Shown here: positions 1-12,421 of the stretch, one piece after another
Layout: every line of letters begins with the position of its first letter
Position numbering within the stretch: position 1 is the first letter of the stretch
NCBI GenBank assembly: GCA_000231825.2
Contig: JH720358.1
Location: forward strand, 33,242-97,241
Source: Tetrahymena elliotti 4EA
Taxonomy: Eukaryota > Ciliophora > Oligohymenophorea > Hymenostomatida > Tetrahymenidae
Direction of reading: 5' to 3'
Length of the DNA stretch: 64,000 nt
Notes under the pieces: generated by a model
Databases searched by the model: none
Seen by the model: only the letters and a program-made list of their open reading frames with translations
Told to the model about the DNA's origin: nothing
Made by a program: the position numbers and the translations under genes

Positions 1-393
1 ACAGGTAGCACAGCAGCTGTTAATAGTGCAGCTGCAGTAACTGATTGCGTACCCAATGACAATCATGCAGTAGTAGATGCTCAAGGAAATATTGTTTGTA
101 AGACTGGATTTTATGGAATAGCTTCTTAAACAAGCACAAGTGGATGTACTAAATGCCCAGATGCAGGGGATGGAGTTTCTATTCCTCTTAGTTCAGGTAA
201 TATTAAATCTTGCTGTACTGTAGATTATTATGGTACTACAAACTGTACAAAATGTCCTACCGGTAAAACAGCTAAAGTAAACTCTGCTGCTACTGAAATT
301 GACTGTGTAGATTCTTCTACATAAGCTTAAACCACTTTTGCATTTATGTTAGATTTTGCATTTATCTTTGGAATGATATCACTATTATTTTGA
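1..393 (+). CDS. Immobilization antigen (GPI-anchored cysteine-rich surface protein), 3' part
   Basis: Frame 1 is open under the ciliate code from the window edge to TGA at 391-393, about 130 residues; the 5' end lies outside. It shows the periodic pattern of ciliate immobilization antigens: a GFYG..SQ stretch, SGCTKCP, SGNIKSCC..DYYGTT, then CTKCPTG and NSAA...DC. Cysteines come as CxxC and CC pairs. The protein ends in a short Ser/Thr/Gln linker and a hydrophobic tail (about FAFIFGMISLLF), the expected C-terminal signal for replacement by a GPI anchor. Such proteins coat the cell and cilia, and their expression is mutually exclusive in Tetrahymena (family knowledge). The last ~65 codons are close to the end of the pseudogene at 4985-6408, so the two are local duplicates. 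The family call is firm; which antigen it is cannot be said. Confidence 0.9.
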
Positions 394-3300
394 TTAATTT
401 TAAAAAGCATTTTGTATTTTGATTTTATAGTAAATAAAAAATGTTTTTTAATTTATCAGATGTAATTTTTTACAAAAATATTATTTTAATAACTTTAAAA
501 TAAACTTTTTATCTTTTTTTAATTAAATTAAAAATTTGATTTTCAATTTTTTTTATTAAAATTTTTGAAATTATTAATTCAATTGAATAATATTTATTTT
601 ATTAAAATAAAATTCATCAACATTAATCCCTTCAAAAAAATAGCTACTAGAAAAATATTTTTTTTGAATCACTTTTAGGTGTTCTTGTTAGCATTATCAT
701 AAACTAAAGATTTGTGCATCATATCAATTTAAACATTAAATAATTTTATTCTTTTCTAAAGATAAAAGTAGACCAACTTACCATAAATATAATAATTAGA
801 AGTGATTAAGCCATTTTTACTGTTATCCAGAGATAAATAATTTTCATTTTTATGCTTTTTAATAAGAATTTTAAAATTTATTTATTATATGCTATTTTAT
901 TAATTTTGTTAAGTTAAATGATTCAATAAACTTTTTAAAACAAAGAGAAATGATTATCCAAAACTGCTAAATGTATTCTTAAATTTATTTTGTTGGTATG
1001 AAATAATTTTCATTTTTAATTTCTAAAATGAAACCTTAAAAAAAATAATTTCTTGTCTAGAATAATTTAAAATTAAAGGAAGAGAATAACTCGTCTAAAA
1101 ATATTTTGAATTGACAAAATACTAAAATAATTTCTAATAATTTACTGTTAGCTAATAAGCTGAAATCAATATGTTTAAAATTTTAAATAGAAATATAAAT
1201 ATTTTATGACTTATTTGTAAAAGTTAGAAAGTGTTTGTTTATTTACTCTAATTTACAAAGATAATTAGTAATTTATTTGTTATTTTTTAAGAATATAATA
1301 TTTTTTAAATAATCTATTTTCTCTAATAAATAAAAAGAACTTATTTCTGTTGTTAAAAAATATAAATAACCTTTATTAAGTAATATAAAGAGAGAAATAG
1401 ATTTTATATCATTTATTAAGTTTAGTAAGCTGTAACATCTGTTAGGAAAATTTAAAGAAAAAAATTAGATTAAGATTAATACAAAAGTTAATTTTTTTAT
1501 AAAGAAGAAGGAGTAAATTAAAATAATGAAATTTACAATTTTCAAACATTAGAAAGAAAAGTGCCTTTTTAAATTAAAGTACTTTTAATGTTTCAAAAAA
1601 AGTAATAAAATGATATCGAAATTCTTTGAGATATACAAGAGCTAAATTTTAAGAGGTATTATGAGATAAATTTAATAAGAAACGAATGCTTGGATATGAT
1701 CTATTTTTTTTAGTTTTCAGATTTTATTATCTAAAAAAAAAGCATACTTTAATTTTTTGATTCTAATTTGTAAAAAGGGTAAAATATGTATTTATTAAAT
1801 AAGTAAATCACACAAATCTTTGATATCAATTCTTAATTAAGATAATCCTATTTATATGCAGAAATTTACTGAGTATTAAATAAAAGATGACTGTAGATTA
1901 TTAAAAATTCAAAGTTAATGTTACTCTAGAAACTTAAAAAGAATAGTTTAGAATTAAATGAATTTTTAGGTTAGACAAAAATTTTGGATCATTTAAATTA
2001 CTTTTCTTAATCACATTTGACAAGTAGCTGTTTGACATAAAGTTAGATCCACCTTATTTTATTTTTATTATTTGAAATCATTCATGATTTAAATGGCTTC
2101 ATTGTAAACCCTTTATTTAAAAACAAAACATTGTATTTATAAATCAAATTTTTAGAGTAGTCAACTATTTTGAGGAAGTAAATCAAAATTATGTTTATTT
2201 TTTTGTAAATTAAAAGGTGGAATTTTGGAGATATCGACATATTAAATAAAGTAGAGAGTTTCAATTATATGCCTAGTCTATTAGGCGTTAAGTAAGATTA
2301 GCTTTATTTTTGCTTTTTTATTTGAAATTATCTTGAGTAGGCTATTTTGAAAAAGTTAATATGATTAATTATTTGTGAATAAGGAATTGGGGGTTTTTGA
2401 TTTAACTAAAAATACATTTGCCTAATCCATATTTGTGTGAACTCTTTAAATTTTTATAATAGCAAGGAAAAAATGAATCTTAAATTTAATTTAAAATAAA
2501 TAAAAGAAAAGTGGATTCTAAATTTACTTTTAGAGTATTTCCAATTATATTAATTTATCTAGTTTTTAGAAAATTAATTTGAGTATTTTTTTAATAAAAG
2601 ATACTGCTATTTTGCTGTAAGTATCCATTTTCAGAGGACCTTAATATTGCTTATAATTTAAATTTTAGATTCAAATTTAAAAAATTGGGTTATTTACAGC
2701 AAATAAAAAGAAATGAATGTATTAAGAATTTTAAATAAAAAAATAAGTATATTAAAGCACTCTTTTTTGAAAAATTCAAAAAGTATTTTCTAAGTTTAAA
2801 TTTACAAATTGAATTAAATTCTCATCAATAAATAAATAAATTTATTTTATTTGTATTTTTTTAAAGTTAGGATGATTAGTAATATTTAAGAGGAAAATTA
2901 ATTAAATTTCGTTAGACAAAGATTACTTCAAAAAAGATCAATTTTTAAAAATAAGAAGAGTAAATTAAAATTATGATATTTACAATCTTCAAACATTACA
3001 AAAAATTTGTCTATTTAAATTAAAGAATAAAAAACGTCTCAATAAAGCAATAATTAAATCTCTTATGAGATAAACAAGTGCAGAATATTAAGCTGCATTT
3101 TGTTTAAATATGAGGTGGAAATTAGTGTTAGAATGAGATCTCTGCTATGTTTTTTCAGAGTTTTTACAAAAAAAAAATCTTTTAATTTTTGGCTCTGATT
3201 TTGTAAACTAAATAATCAAATGGTAAAAATATGTATGATACAGAGATTTACTATTTAAGTTAATTTTTGAAATATTATTTGATACCCAAATGATCCTATT

Positions 3301-4984
3301 TAATTACAGAAATTTACTGCATATAAAATAAAAAGTTCTGCCACTATTCTAGAAATTTAAATTAAAATTTACTCAAGTAACTAACTGAAATAGATTTTAG
3401 TATAATTTTTTACAGATAAAAATCTTGCATGAACTAAGTTACTTTACTTAGTCCCATTAGTATGTTCAAAAGAGTTTCAGATACATTTATGTAAATATTT
3501 CGTATTAAGTAAGATTAAACTTATTTTGATATTTTCTACTTTCAAGTAATTCATGCATGAATGGTATCAAGAGCAACCCAGACGAGAAAACGAAATTTGT
3601 TATAAAATAATCAAATGATTTGGGGAAGAATATTATTTTGAAGAAGTTAATTCTTTTTATGAATATATTTTATGTGGATCTGAAAGTTGGTTTTTTATAT
3701 TTACTTGGTATTTAATAAAAAGATCAATTTATAAGTTTAGAAATTCAAAGTTAATGTTACTCTAGAAACTTAAAATAGAACATTTTAGAATCAAATCAAT
3801 ATTTTAGGTTAGACAAAAAAAATTTTGATGGTTTAAATTATTTTTTGAACAATATATTACAAGTAGTTATTTGGTGTTAAGTAAGATATCTCATTTTTAT
3901 ATTTTTTTTTTCAAATCATTCTTTATTTGAAATAGTCATGCATTCTCTTAGTTCTAGAAACAAATTTGATATCCAAAAATAAAATAATTTTAGAGCTGCA
4001 GATTATTTTGAAAAAGTTTACAGATTATGGTTATTTTGTATGTAAATCAGAAGGTGGACTTTAAGATATTTCCTATTTATTAAATAAAGAAGAAGGTTTC
4101 AAATTAATGATTTACTATTAAGTGTAAAGTAAGACTAGTCTTTTTTTATATTTTTTATAATTGAGTATTTGAAGAAGTTAATGCAGATTATTTTGATATA
4201 TTAAATAAAGAATAGAGTTTTAAATACATAAAGATTTGTGATTATTTTTTTGTGTAGTAAGAAGTTGGAGTTTTTCACTTCACTCAAAAAGACATTTGCC
4301 TAAAACATAAATGTTTAATCTGATTCTAAAAATTAATTAAAAAAACTAAAGAAATATAGATCCTAAATTAGAGTGTTTCTATTTAGAATTATTTGTCTAG
4401 TTTTAACAAAATTAATTTGCATATTTTTTTAATCAAAAATATACAGATAGTTACCTTAACTAACCTGTGACTAAGATATTTAATTCTGACATTTGAAATA
4501 TTCAAAATTATTTTCTATTATTTGTGCTATTTAAAAGAAATCCCCAGAGTTCATTATACTATCATTTTAGTTTATATACAGGATTGATTCCGTTTTCTCT
4601 CTTTTATTTTTAAATTATAGAAATTTCGATTATTGTCTGGTTTCCATTTTAGTTTGTTATTAATTTTTATTAGGTGAGATAACTATTCTTATCCAAATAG
4701 GTTAGCCAATAGGCTTTTTGAATTATTTTCATATTTTTTGATTAATCTAATGATTCACTAATGGATTCTTCAGACTATGAAGAGTGCTGTTCTTGTATAC
4801 CTATTGCTTCATATATATTATTCAACTTGACAGTTTCTTGTTGGTATATTTCAGTGGTTTGATTTTTGATTCATTTAATCAATTGAATGATAAGCTATCA
4901 CTGATAATATGCTACATAAAGGAGGGATTATGCAATGCTTGCTCTTCTTCAATTTGGAATTCATATTCGTTATTATGAATAATA
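394..4984. other. Long non-coding stretch between two antigen copies
   Basis: No frame on either strand looks coding under the ciliate code; TGA is frequent and composition is almost purely A/T. It does contain diverged internal direct repeats, listed separately at 1500-4450. Around 4740-4980 a few Cys codons appear upstream of the antigen pseudogene, possibly a more decayed 5' portion of it, but no convincing antigen pattern is readable there. Confidence 0.5.
1500..4450. repeat. Diverged direct repeats in non-coding DNA
   Basis: Blocks recur in the same order. The segment near 1505-1560 (ending in TTCAAACATTA) matches 2950-3000. The segment near 1909-1990, containing CAAAGTTAATGTTACTCTAG, matches 3743-3830. 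The segment near 2370-2430, containing ACATTTGCCTAA, matches 4245-4310. The segment near 2500-2600 matches about 4350-4440. Offsets are about 1.45 kb for the first pair and 1.83-1.88 kb for the others, so at least one copy has been rearranged. Nothing in the blocks looks coding. They may be old tandem duplications, or a degenerate element with no visible transposase. Confidence 0.55.
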
Positions 4985-6408
4985 AACATGTACTAAATGC
5001 CCTATAGGTAGTATAGTAACTATTAATACTGCTATTGTAGTAACTGATTACAAACCCAATTATAATCATGCAAAAGTCGATGCCTTTAAAGAAATTGTTT
5101 GCAAAGGTGGATTTTATGGAACTGCTTCTTAAACTAGCACAAGTGGTTGTTTCAGTTTCCCTAGTCCAGGTGCTGGTGTGTCTGTTACTACTCATCCAGG
5201 TAATGTTAAATCTTGTCGTGCTGCAGAGTATTATGGGACTACAACTTGCACTTAATACCCTATCGGTACCACAGCAATTGTTTATACAGCTTCTGTAAAA
5301 ACTGATTGCAACCCAATGATGAAAATGCAGTAGTAGATACTTCAGGAAATCTTGTTTGTAAAGCTGGATTTTATGGTATCGCTTCTTAAACTAGCATAAG
5401 TGGATGTATAAAATGCTCTAATACAGGTAATGGCGTTTCTATTCCTTTTAATTCAGGTAACATTAAATCTTGCTGTGCTGCAGATTATTATGTGACTACA
5501 ACTTGCATTTAATGCCCTCTAGGTAACACAGCAACTGTAAATACAGCTACTGTCAAAGCTGATTGCAAACCCAATGATAGCAATGCAGAAGTAGATCGTT
5601 CAGGAAATCTTGTTTGTAAGGCTGGATTTTATGGAACTGCTTCTTAAACTAGTACAAGTGGATACATTAAATGCCCTAAAAAAGGTAATGGTGTTTCTAT
5701 TCCATTTAATTCAGGTAACATTAAATCCTGCTGTGCTGCTGATTATTATGGTACTACAACTTGCACTTAATATCCTACAGGTACCACAGCAATTTTTAAC
5801 ACTGCTGCAGTAAAAACAGATTGCAGACCAAACAATAACAATGCAGAATTAGATGGCCCAGGAAATCTTGCTTGTAAGGCTGGATTTTATGGAACTGCTT
5901 CTTAAAGTAATGCAAGTGGATGTATTAAATGCCCTAATGTAGGAGATGGTGTTTCTTTAACTTCTAGTGCAGGTAATGTTAAATCTTGTTGTGCTGCAAA
6001 TTTATGGTACTACTATCTGTATAAAATGTCCTACAGGTAGCAGAGTAACTGTTAACAGCTCTGCTGCAGTAACTGATTGTAACCAAACGACAATAATGCT
6101 GAAGTAGATTCTTAAGGAAACATTGTTTGCAAAGCTGGATTTTATGGAACAGCTTCTTAAACTAACATAAGTAGATGTATTAAATGCTAAATGTAGGTAT
6201 CGGTCTTTCTATTCCTTCTAGTTCAGGTAATGTTAAATCTTGCTGTGCAGCAGATTATTATGGCACTACAAGCTGTGCATAATGTCCTACTGGTAAAACA
6301 GCTAAAGTAAATTCTGCTGCTATTGAAATAGATTGTATTGATTCTTTTACACAGTCATCTAAAATAAAATTTTTAATAATCTTTGGAATTTTATTGTTAT
6401 TATTTTGA
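4985..6408 (+). pseudogene. Immobilization antigen pseudogene with several frameshifts
   Basis: About five repeat units of roughly 258 nt (86 codons) show the antigen pattern of GFYGTAS, SGCxKCP, SGNxKSCC and DYYGTT. Landmark GTTTGTAA-like sites fall at about 5097, 5354, 5612, 5870 and 6125. The frame is broken at least four times: one base missing near 5309-5312, two near 6000-6004, one near 6078-6083 and two near 6186-6190, each judged against neighbouring units. Several Cys codons have also become Tyr, for example near 5770. No start codon or signal peptide is recognisable. The end retains CPTGKTAKVNSAA and a hydrophobic tail before TGA at 6406-6408, close to the gene at 1-393. It is most simply a dead tandem duplicate. 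Confidence 0.88.
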
Positions 6409-7724
6409 TTAATTTTAAAATATTTTTGACTTCGAATACATAAAATGTTTTTTGTTTTGTAAGTTGTTTAATTTTACCAAAAAGATTTATGAAGATAATT
6501 TTTTTCAATTTTTTTAAAACTCCTATTTTAAAAATATCAATATTATAATAAGGATGTTTTTGAATGGCATATTTCAAACATGAACAATAAATAAAAAATT
6601 ACTGGTAGAAAATAATTATGAGTTAATAATAAATGAATTAGTCATTTAAAACTGTGTGAAATAAGAGTCTAACATTAAAAAAGTGAAGAGCACAAGTAAA
6701 TTAAAATAATTTAAGTTAATTATATGTTAAATAAAAAATAGGCATCAATTAATGAATTCCGGATACAAAAATATTTAAATTATGGCAAGTAAACTTAAAT
6801 AAATTACCTTAATTCTTTTTTAATACAAAATAACTCTTTGTGCTTATTTTTTAAGTATTTCAATAATAATTTAAGTTCGCTTTTTGTAGTTTTAGGTATG
6901 GTAATTAAGCAATGCAGTCAAGGTAATTGCTTATTTTGGAAACTAATTTATAATTTAAATCTTCTCTTGAATCTTAGATTATTATTTTGTCTACTTGATT
7001 AAATATCCAAATTTCTAAAATGTCTTTTTCAAAATAATTGGAATACATAAAAATAGAACATAATCATTTAATTAATTAAAAGATTGGTTGATATAAGTGA
7101 AATAGAGCTAAGAAAAATTCAAAAATTAATCAAATCTAACATGATAAGAATATATTATAGAAAACGATACAACAAGTCCTCAGGGGGCTTATTAAATTTT
7201 TTGAATTGGGCCTGGGCAGGTTTTTTAAATTTTTTGAAATAACCCTCTATTAATTTTTATCCCATCTTTTTTAGTCTTCTCCCTCCCTTCCCAGATTAAT
7301 TAATAAAGGTTATTGGATAATTTAAATTAATTTTATTTATCCTTTCACCAATAATCATAAAAAATATTGTAAAGTAAATTTTAAATTTTTTATCTGAAAA
7401 GGAGCTTAAAGATTTTTTAGAGTAAAATAATGAAGAATAAATATGAAATTTAATAAATTCTAATGAAATGCTAATTTTCTATAATTATGTTTTGTTAATT
7501 CTAAATTTCTTTGTTGTTAATATTAATTAGTTTTTTTTATAGCCACTTTTATTTAACAGATTCTGATAAATAGATATAGAAAAACATTTATATTAACTTA
7601 TATAATAACCTTTTTCCTAAATTCTTCTAGTGAAGATTATTTAGATTTAAAAAGTAGATGATATTTATGAGCAATATTTCAGAAAACAAATTAAAAAAAA
7701 AACTTAAAAGAAAACTCAAATAAA
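6409..7724. other. Intergenic region with one GC-richer patch
   Basis: No coding frame was found. A patch at about 7168-7300 stands out: it has a GGGGG run, GGGCCTGGGCAGG, two copies of AAATTTTTTGAA about 30 bases apart, and a pyrimidine tract with CTCCCTCCCTTCCC. Its function is unknown. Confidence 0.4.
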
Positions 7725-9308
7725 ATGAATTAAATTTTTGTTAACGAATTTATTTTAAAGTCAAAAGATATTGCAAATTAAAAAATAGTGTAAAACCTTT
7801 AGGATAATTTAGAGGCTTCTTATCATTTAATTTTCGATGGCAAAGGAGAGAATAACAATAATACAGCTAACTTTTTTTAAGCCATAAAATAGCTTATTCA
7901 CAATAAATTGTATTCAGTGACTTTGTAGCATTCAAGCTAAATTGATTTTGTGATTGATTTAATTGGAGATAATAAAAATATCCACACATTGGTTATAGAT
8001 TCTTAAATCCTCAATACTCTAATACAGACTAAGCTATACTCTATCATATTCCCTCTTTTACAATAACTCTATATTAAAGGTACTCTTTAAAATGTTACTA
8101 ATGATTACAAAATTGAAAAATTTAGCATAAAAAAGATAGTTCTTGAGTAATACAATCCTGAATACAAATAGGAATACTCTTCTATCCATCATCTGATTGA
8201 AAACTCTGAAAAATTTTAAATTCTTGGAGGAATTAAATTCAAAAAAATTTTAAAGATTGGACTACATAATTTAAGGAAGTATGTTGAAGATATAAATATA
8301 TTTTTACTTACTAAAGGTTAGGTGGATACAAAATAGTTTGGATAGTCTCTCTATATATTGAGCCAATGCAAAAATATTTATAAAGTTTATTTCAATTACA
8401 ATTTCTGTGAAAAATCTCTTCATCTTCATAAGCAAGCATAAATTTTAGATAAAGAAATTTGTCTTAATTTGACAGTAGATACTTCTACTTATATAAAGTA
8501 GTTATCTTCTATTCTAAAAGGGCAAAATAATATTAAAGAAATAACTTATAATGTGACCAAGAAGCTTAATATTGAAAATTTCACAAACCTCAGATTCTTT
8601 GATTAAAATATTGCATTACAGAGACTTCATATTTCTTCATCAAACAAAACTTTCACAAATAGCCTCTTAGATGAATTAAAGATACTTAAAAATAAATTAA
8701 CTCATTTCTCAATAAATATCAACTCAAGTGGGTATCTTTAAAAAATAATATAATTTTTAGTGAACAATACAACTCTCAAGTAGCTTAAATTAGATATTGG
8801 AATTGAACAAAAATTTTTTAAACTAAATTAAGATATATTTTTAGCTCTTTAAGGAGTATAATCCTTATAAGAACTTTAAATATAATTCGTATATAGAAGT
8901 CAATTTAATCCAAATATTAACTAATTTTATGAGCAACTTTCGACACTGAAAATCAGCTAACTTGTTTTGACTGATGTTTCTCATGAAAACTTTATCACAA
9001 AAAATGTGATTGAAAAATTTAGCTAAAATAGTTCTCTAGCAATCTTTGACATAAAGTTTCATGATAATGGATTAACTGCTAATCAAATAGATTTTATATA
9101 CTAAAATATATAAATGAAGAACCAATCAAATTTGAAATTAACTATTTATAATAATATCAACCCATACAATAAATATCACATAAACAACCAAATGAATAAT
9201 CAAATTGATCAATAAATTATCAGAAAAGTAGCATATAATAAATACATATAATAATTTATGACATATTCTCCAAAGAATATTTTCCTTGATTTGTAATACT
9301 CTGATTGA
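7725..9308 (+). CDS. Leucine-rich-repeat-like protein, 527 aa
   Basis: A single uninterrupted ciliate-code frame of 528 codons. The start ATG sits in AAAATG, usual for these genes, and is the first ATG after an in-frame TGA at 7668-7670; the stop TGA is at 9306-9308. The C-terminal two thirds contain irregularly spaced leucine/isoleucine blocks such as LKQLKLDIG, LQELQIQF and LKISQLVLTDVS, typical of degenerate ribonuclease-inhibitor-type LRRs. No signal peptide or membrane segment is evident, so a cytosolic binding protein is plausible. It could be related to the C-terminal parts of the LRR kinases represented at 48373-51211, but no kinase motif is present. The gene is sure; the LRR label is moderate and the function unknown. 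Confidence 0.75.
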
Positions 9309-10295
9309 TATTTCTATTTCTAAATTCAGATAATAAATATTAAATGTAAATGTATTTTATAAATATTCTTTTCTTTTCAATTAGAGATTTTTTTATAAGG
9401 CAATTAAAATTATTTTTAAACAAAATTAATATTTATATGAAATATTTAAAATTAAATAACTGAATAAATTCACCCAGTTGAATCTCTACTCACAAATATG
9501 TGAAAAATTATTAACCTTAATATCTATTTAAGTTTTCACCTTATTCACCTATCAATTTATATAATTGAGGATTGTAAAGCTTAAATCGCTAGTTATTATA
9601 ACCAAATAATTTATTACTTGATTGTGAAATTGATTTGAGATAGTGGGTTCAATTTATTTTTTTGAGTTAATAGTACCTTCAATAAACTCAATACTAATCT
9701 TTTTCTTACAAGATATGTAGCCCCATACTAAGAAAGTATAGTAAGGGTTTGGCTTTTATATGTTTAATTATTTTTTTATTATTCAACTTAAATATTTTAA
9801 TAGTATTTCTATGCATCGACTTGACTCCTACTTGCATTTCACAAAAACTAGTCAGGCTCCTAGGAAAAATTTTCTAATTTGAATTATGAACTGCAATTTA
9901 TGAGGTAAAAAAATTAATTGTATTAACTAGAGAATAATTATTTTCTAATTAAGAAAGATTTTTTAATTTCCTATCTTAAAAATTTTTTGAAAAAATTAAT
10001 TTTTAGTATTTTTATTTTTAATTTTGTATTCTCTGTATTTTAGATAAAAAGGTTTATTTTATTAGAATGAAAATATTTTAAAATAAAATTAATAGTTTCA
10101 ACATTAAATTTACAAATATAATTTCATTTATTCTTATTTAGAAAAGTGATAGATAATTTTTCCTTTAAAAATATAAGAAAAGCTTAAAAGTTAATAAATT
10201 TTGTTTTATTTTTACAAATCAAATTAAAAATCAAGTTACTTTAATTAACTAGATATCTTAAATAATTAACAGTAATTCCAAAAGCTATCAAAAAA
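9309..10295. other. Intergenic region, nothing recognised
   Basis: AT-rich DNA between two plus-strand genes. No coding frame, RNA gene or strong repeat was identified. Confidence 0.45.
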
Positions 10296-11738
10296 ATGTG
10301 CATGATGAATAGATTAACAAGCCTTAGTTAACAATTAAAGAAATAAAATCCAGCTAGAAATTCTGTTTTAGAGCATCTGCAATTAAATTAAATTCTATCA
10401 GATGATGAAGAATAAATTAGAAAAAAAATAGTAGAATTTATGATTTAGGCTACTTAGTCAATTTAATCTGAATTTGGGTATTTAAGATTAAAAATAAAAA
10501 ATATTTGATAATCTTTTTATAAAAATAATGCACAATAGCACATAAAATAGCTAAAATGTTTTATAGGAAAATGTAGATAAATTTTAAATGAAATCTATTG
10601 CATAATTACAAAATTTAAATACCTATTCTCTTTCTTTGAAAGGATGCGTTTTTATGGAAATGGCCAGATATAACTTATAGATAGCAATTAAGTGCTATGA
10701 ATAAATAGCTCTTGCGCACACATCTATTAATATGGTTGGACATGTAGATTAATAAAAGGAGTTCTTACAGCAAATCATATAAAATAAAGTTCAAATAGGT
10801 AATAATAATTGAAAAATATTTTGAGGGTTTAGTATTTATTTTATAAATAGCGTATTCCTTTTCTGATCGAAATTGCTACTTTGGAAATTATGAAGGTAAA
10901 AAATTTAATAATTTTTGATGTAAAAGAATATGATTTATCTATTTATGAAAAAAGGTAAGTTTTTAATATCAGGTGGCATTTAAGTTTATACAGCTTAAAA
11001 CCCATCACATTTCATAATCTGGCTAAGAAAAAAAGACGATTAAACAAGGCTTCATGGGTTTATAATACCTATTTCTTCAATTCATAAATCATGCATTAAA
11101 TTAGAATAAAATAAATAGATAAGTGAGTCAATTAAGATCTATCATTTATCATTTAATAATTTTGTTATCAACAAGGAGCAAAAATTATATTTTTCTGATT
11201 CAGAAAGAGATTATTTTGATTATATTTTTAAGTAGTCTTACTTGCTCTTTTCTTGGCTGTAAATAGGTAAATCTATCTAATTATTTAATTATTTTTAACA
11301 TGCATTTCTAAAAAAGAATGAAAATTTATTATTTTCAGTTTATTTTTCTATTGGAGTTTATTTATTAAATTCAATAACTGGTTTAAATTCATTCAGAAAT
11401 GTTTATTTGTTATTAAAAAAGGGTATATTTTTACTTAGTATGACAAAGCTGATTCTTTGCTAGAAAATTAAAAGGATAAACAGAATAATTTAAATTAAAT
11501 AAAGTGGTCTCTTTCTGAAATATTGAACTTACTTTTTAGGCTTAGCTTGATGTCAGATAAAAATGATGTACAATCCAAACAAATGATAGAATTTTCATAG
11601 TATTTTAGCCTAAGAGTAGATTAAATTATTATTTAATTGAATATTCTTCTTACATAACAGAATTATCAAGATTTAAAAGATATCTAAAATAAAATTTAAT
11701 TTATATCTTAGTTGAAAAAGTAGTATTTCCCTATATGA
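10296..11738 (+). CDS. Unknown protein, five-exon gene model (about 357 aa)
   Basis: Proposed exons are 10296-10477, 10539-10798, 10851-10895, 10955-11266 and 11464-11738, totalling 1,074 nt in one frame. Introns 1-3 are 52-61 nt with GT...AG ends and are needed to avoid TGA codons, so they are well supported. The fourth (11267-11463) is less sure, because alternative acceptors keep phase, for example at 11449. The start has three close ATGs (MCMMN); the outermost was taken. Exon 2 encodes a helical, TPR-like stretch (MEMARYNLQIAIKCYEQ). Exons 3 and 4 encode a mixed alpha/beta stretch with YFGNYEGKFLISGG and HFIIWLRKK. No catalytic motif, signal peptide or family was recognised. Confidence 0.7.
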
Positions 11739-12421
11739 AGTATTATTATTAAGTAAAATGGTATATGCTATTTGTCTTAAGTTTTTTGTATTTAATATTA
11801 TATATTTTAAAATTTAATTTATGATTATCGAAATAAATCAGATTTAATTTACTGTAAAATCTTATTTTTCATTTTAAAATTTTTTTATTTTTGTAAGCAA
11901 GAGACAAGGTAGATTTTCCTTGAGCTTTCAAGAAATCACCCATTTAAAAATGTTTAAAATAAAAATACTTTGCTAACATATTTTCAAAATAGTGTTCTGT
12001 ATGATCTTTGAAGAAAATAAAAATAAAAAAAATATAAGATAAATTTTTTTTGATAAGTAAGAAAAAAAAGTAATCTTTATCAAAAATATTATGGGAGAAA
12101 AAAAAATTTGTGGGATTTTAATAAAATTATTTGAAAATCTCTTTTACTCCTCTTTTTTAACAATAAAATATTTATTGCTTAGAATAAATATTTTTGAAAC
12201 TAGTTAATTATTATTTTAGTTTAAAAATTTGGTTAAATTATGTTTTTGATTGTTATTGAAAAGATGAGTAAAAAAAAGAGTATTTATTTTAGATTTGAGA
12301 AAATATTTTATTATGATTAAAGGATTTGAACCTATTAAAAATTTAATTAAAATAAAATGTAATAATGAAATACACTAATTAAATTAAATTATTTTATTAA
12401 TAAAATATAAATGGAATAGAT
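11739..12421. other. Convergent intergenic region, nothing recognised
   Basis: Lies between the 3' ends of a plus-strand and a minus-strand gene. Homopolymer-rich; no coding frame or RNA gene seen. Confidence 0.4.

Noticed and set aside
11449..11463. A micro-intron or extra exon in the fourth intron of the 10296-11738 gene
   Set aside because: The alternatives need introns of 16-42 nt or GTTT donors; the 197-nt intron keeps phase with standard ends, so it was preferred, though not proven.
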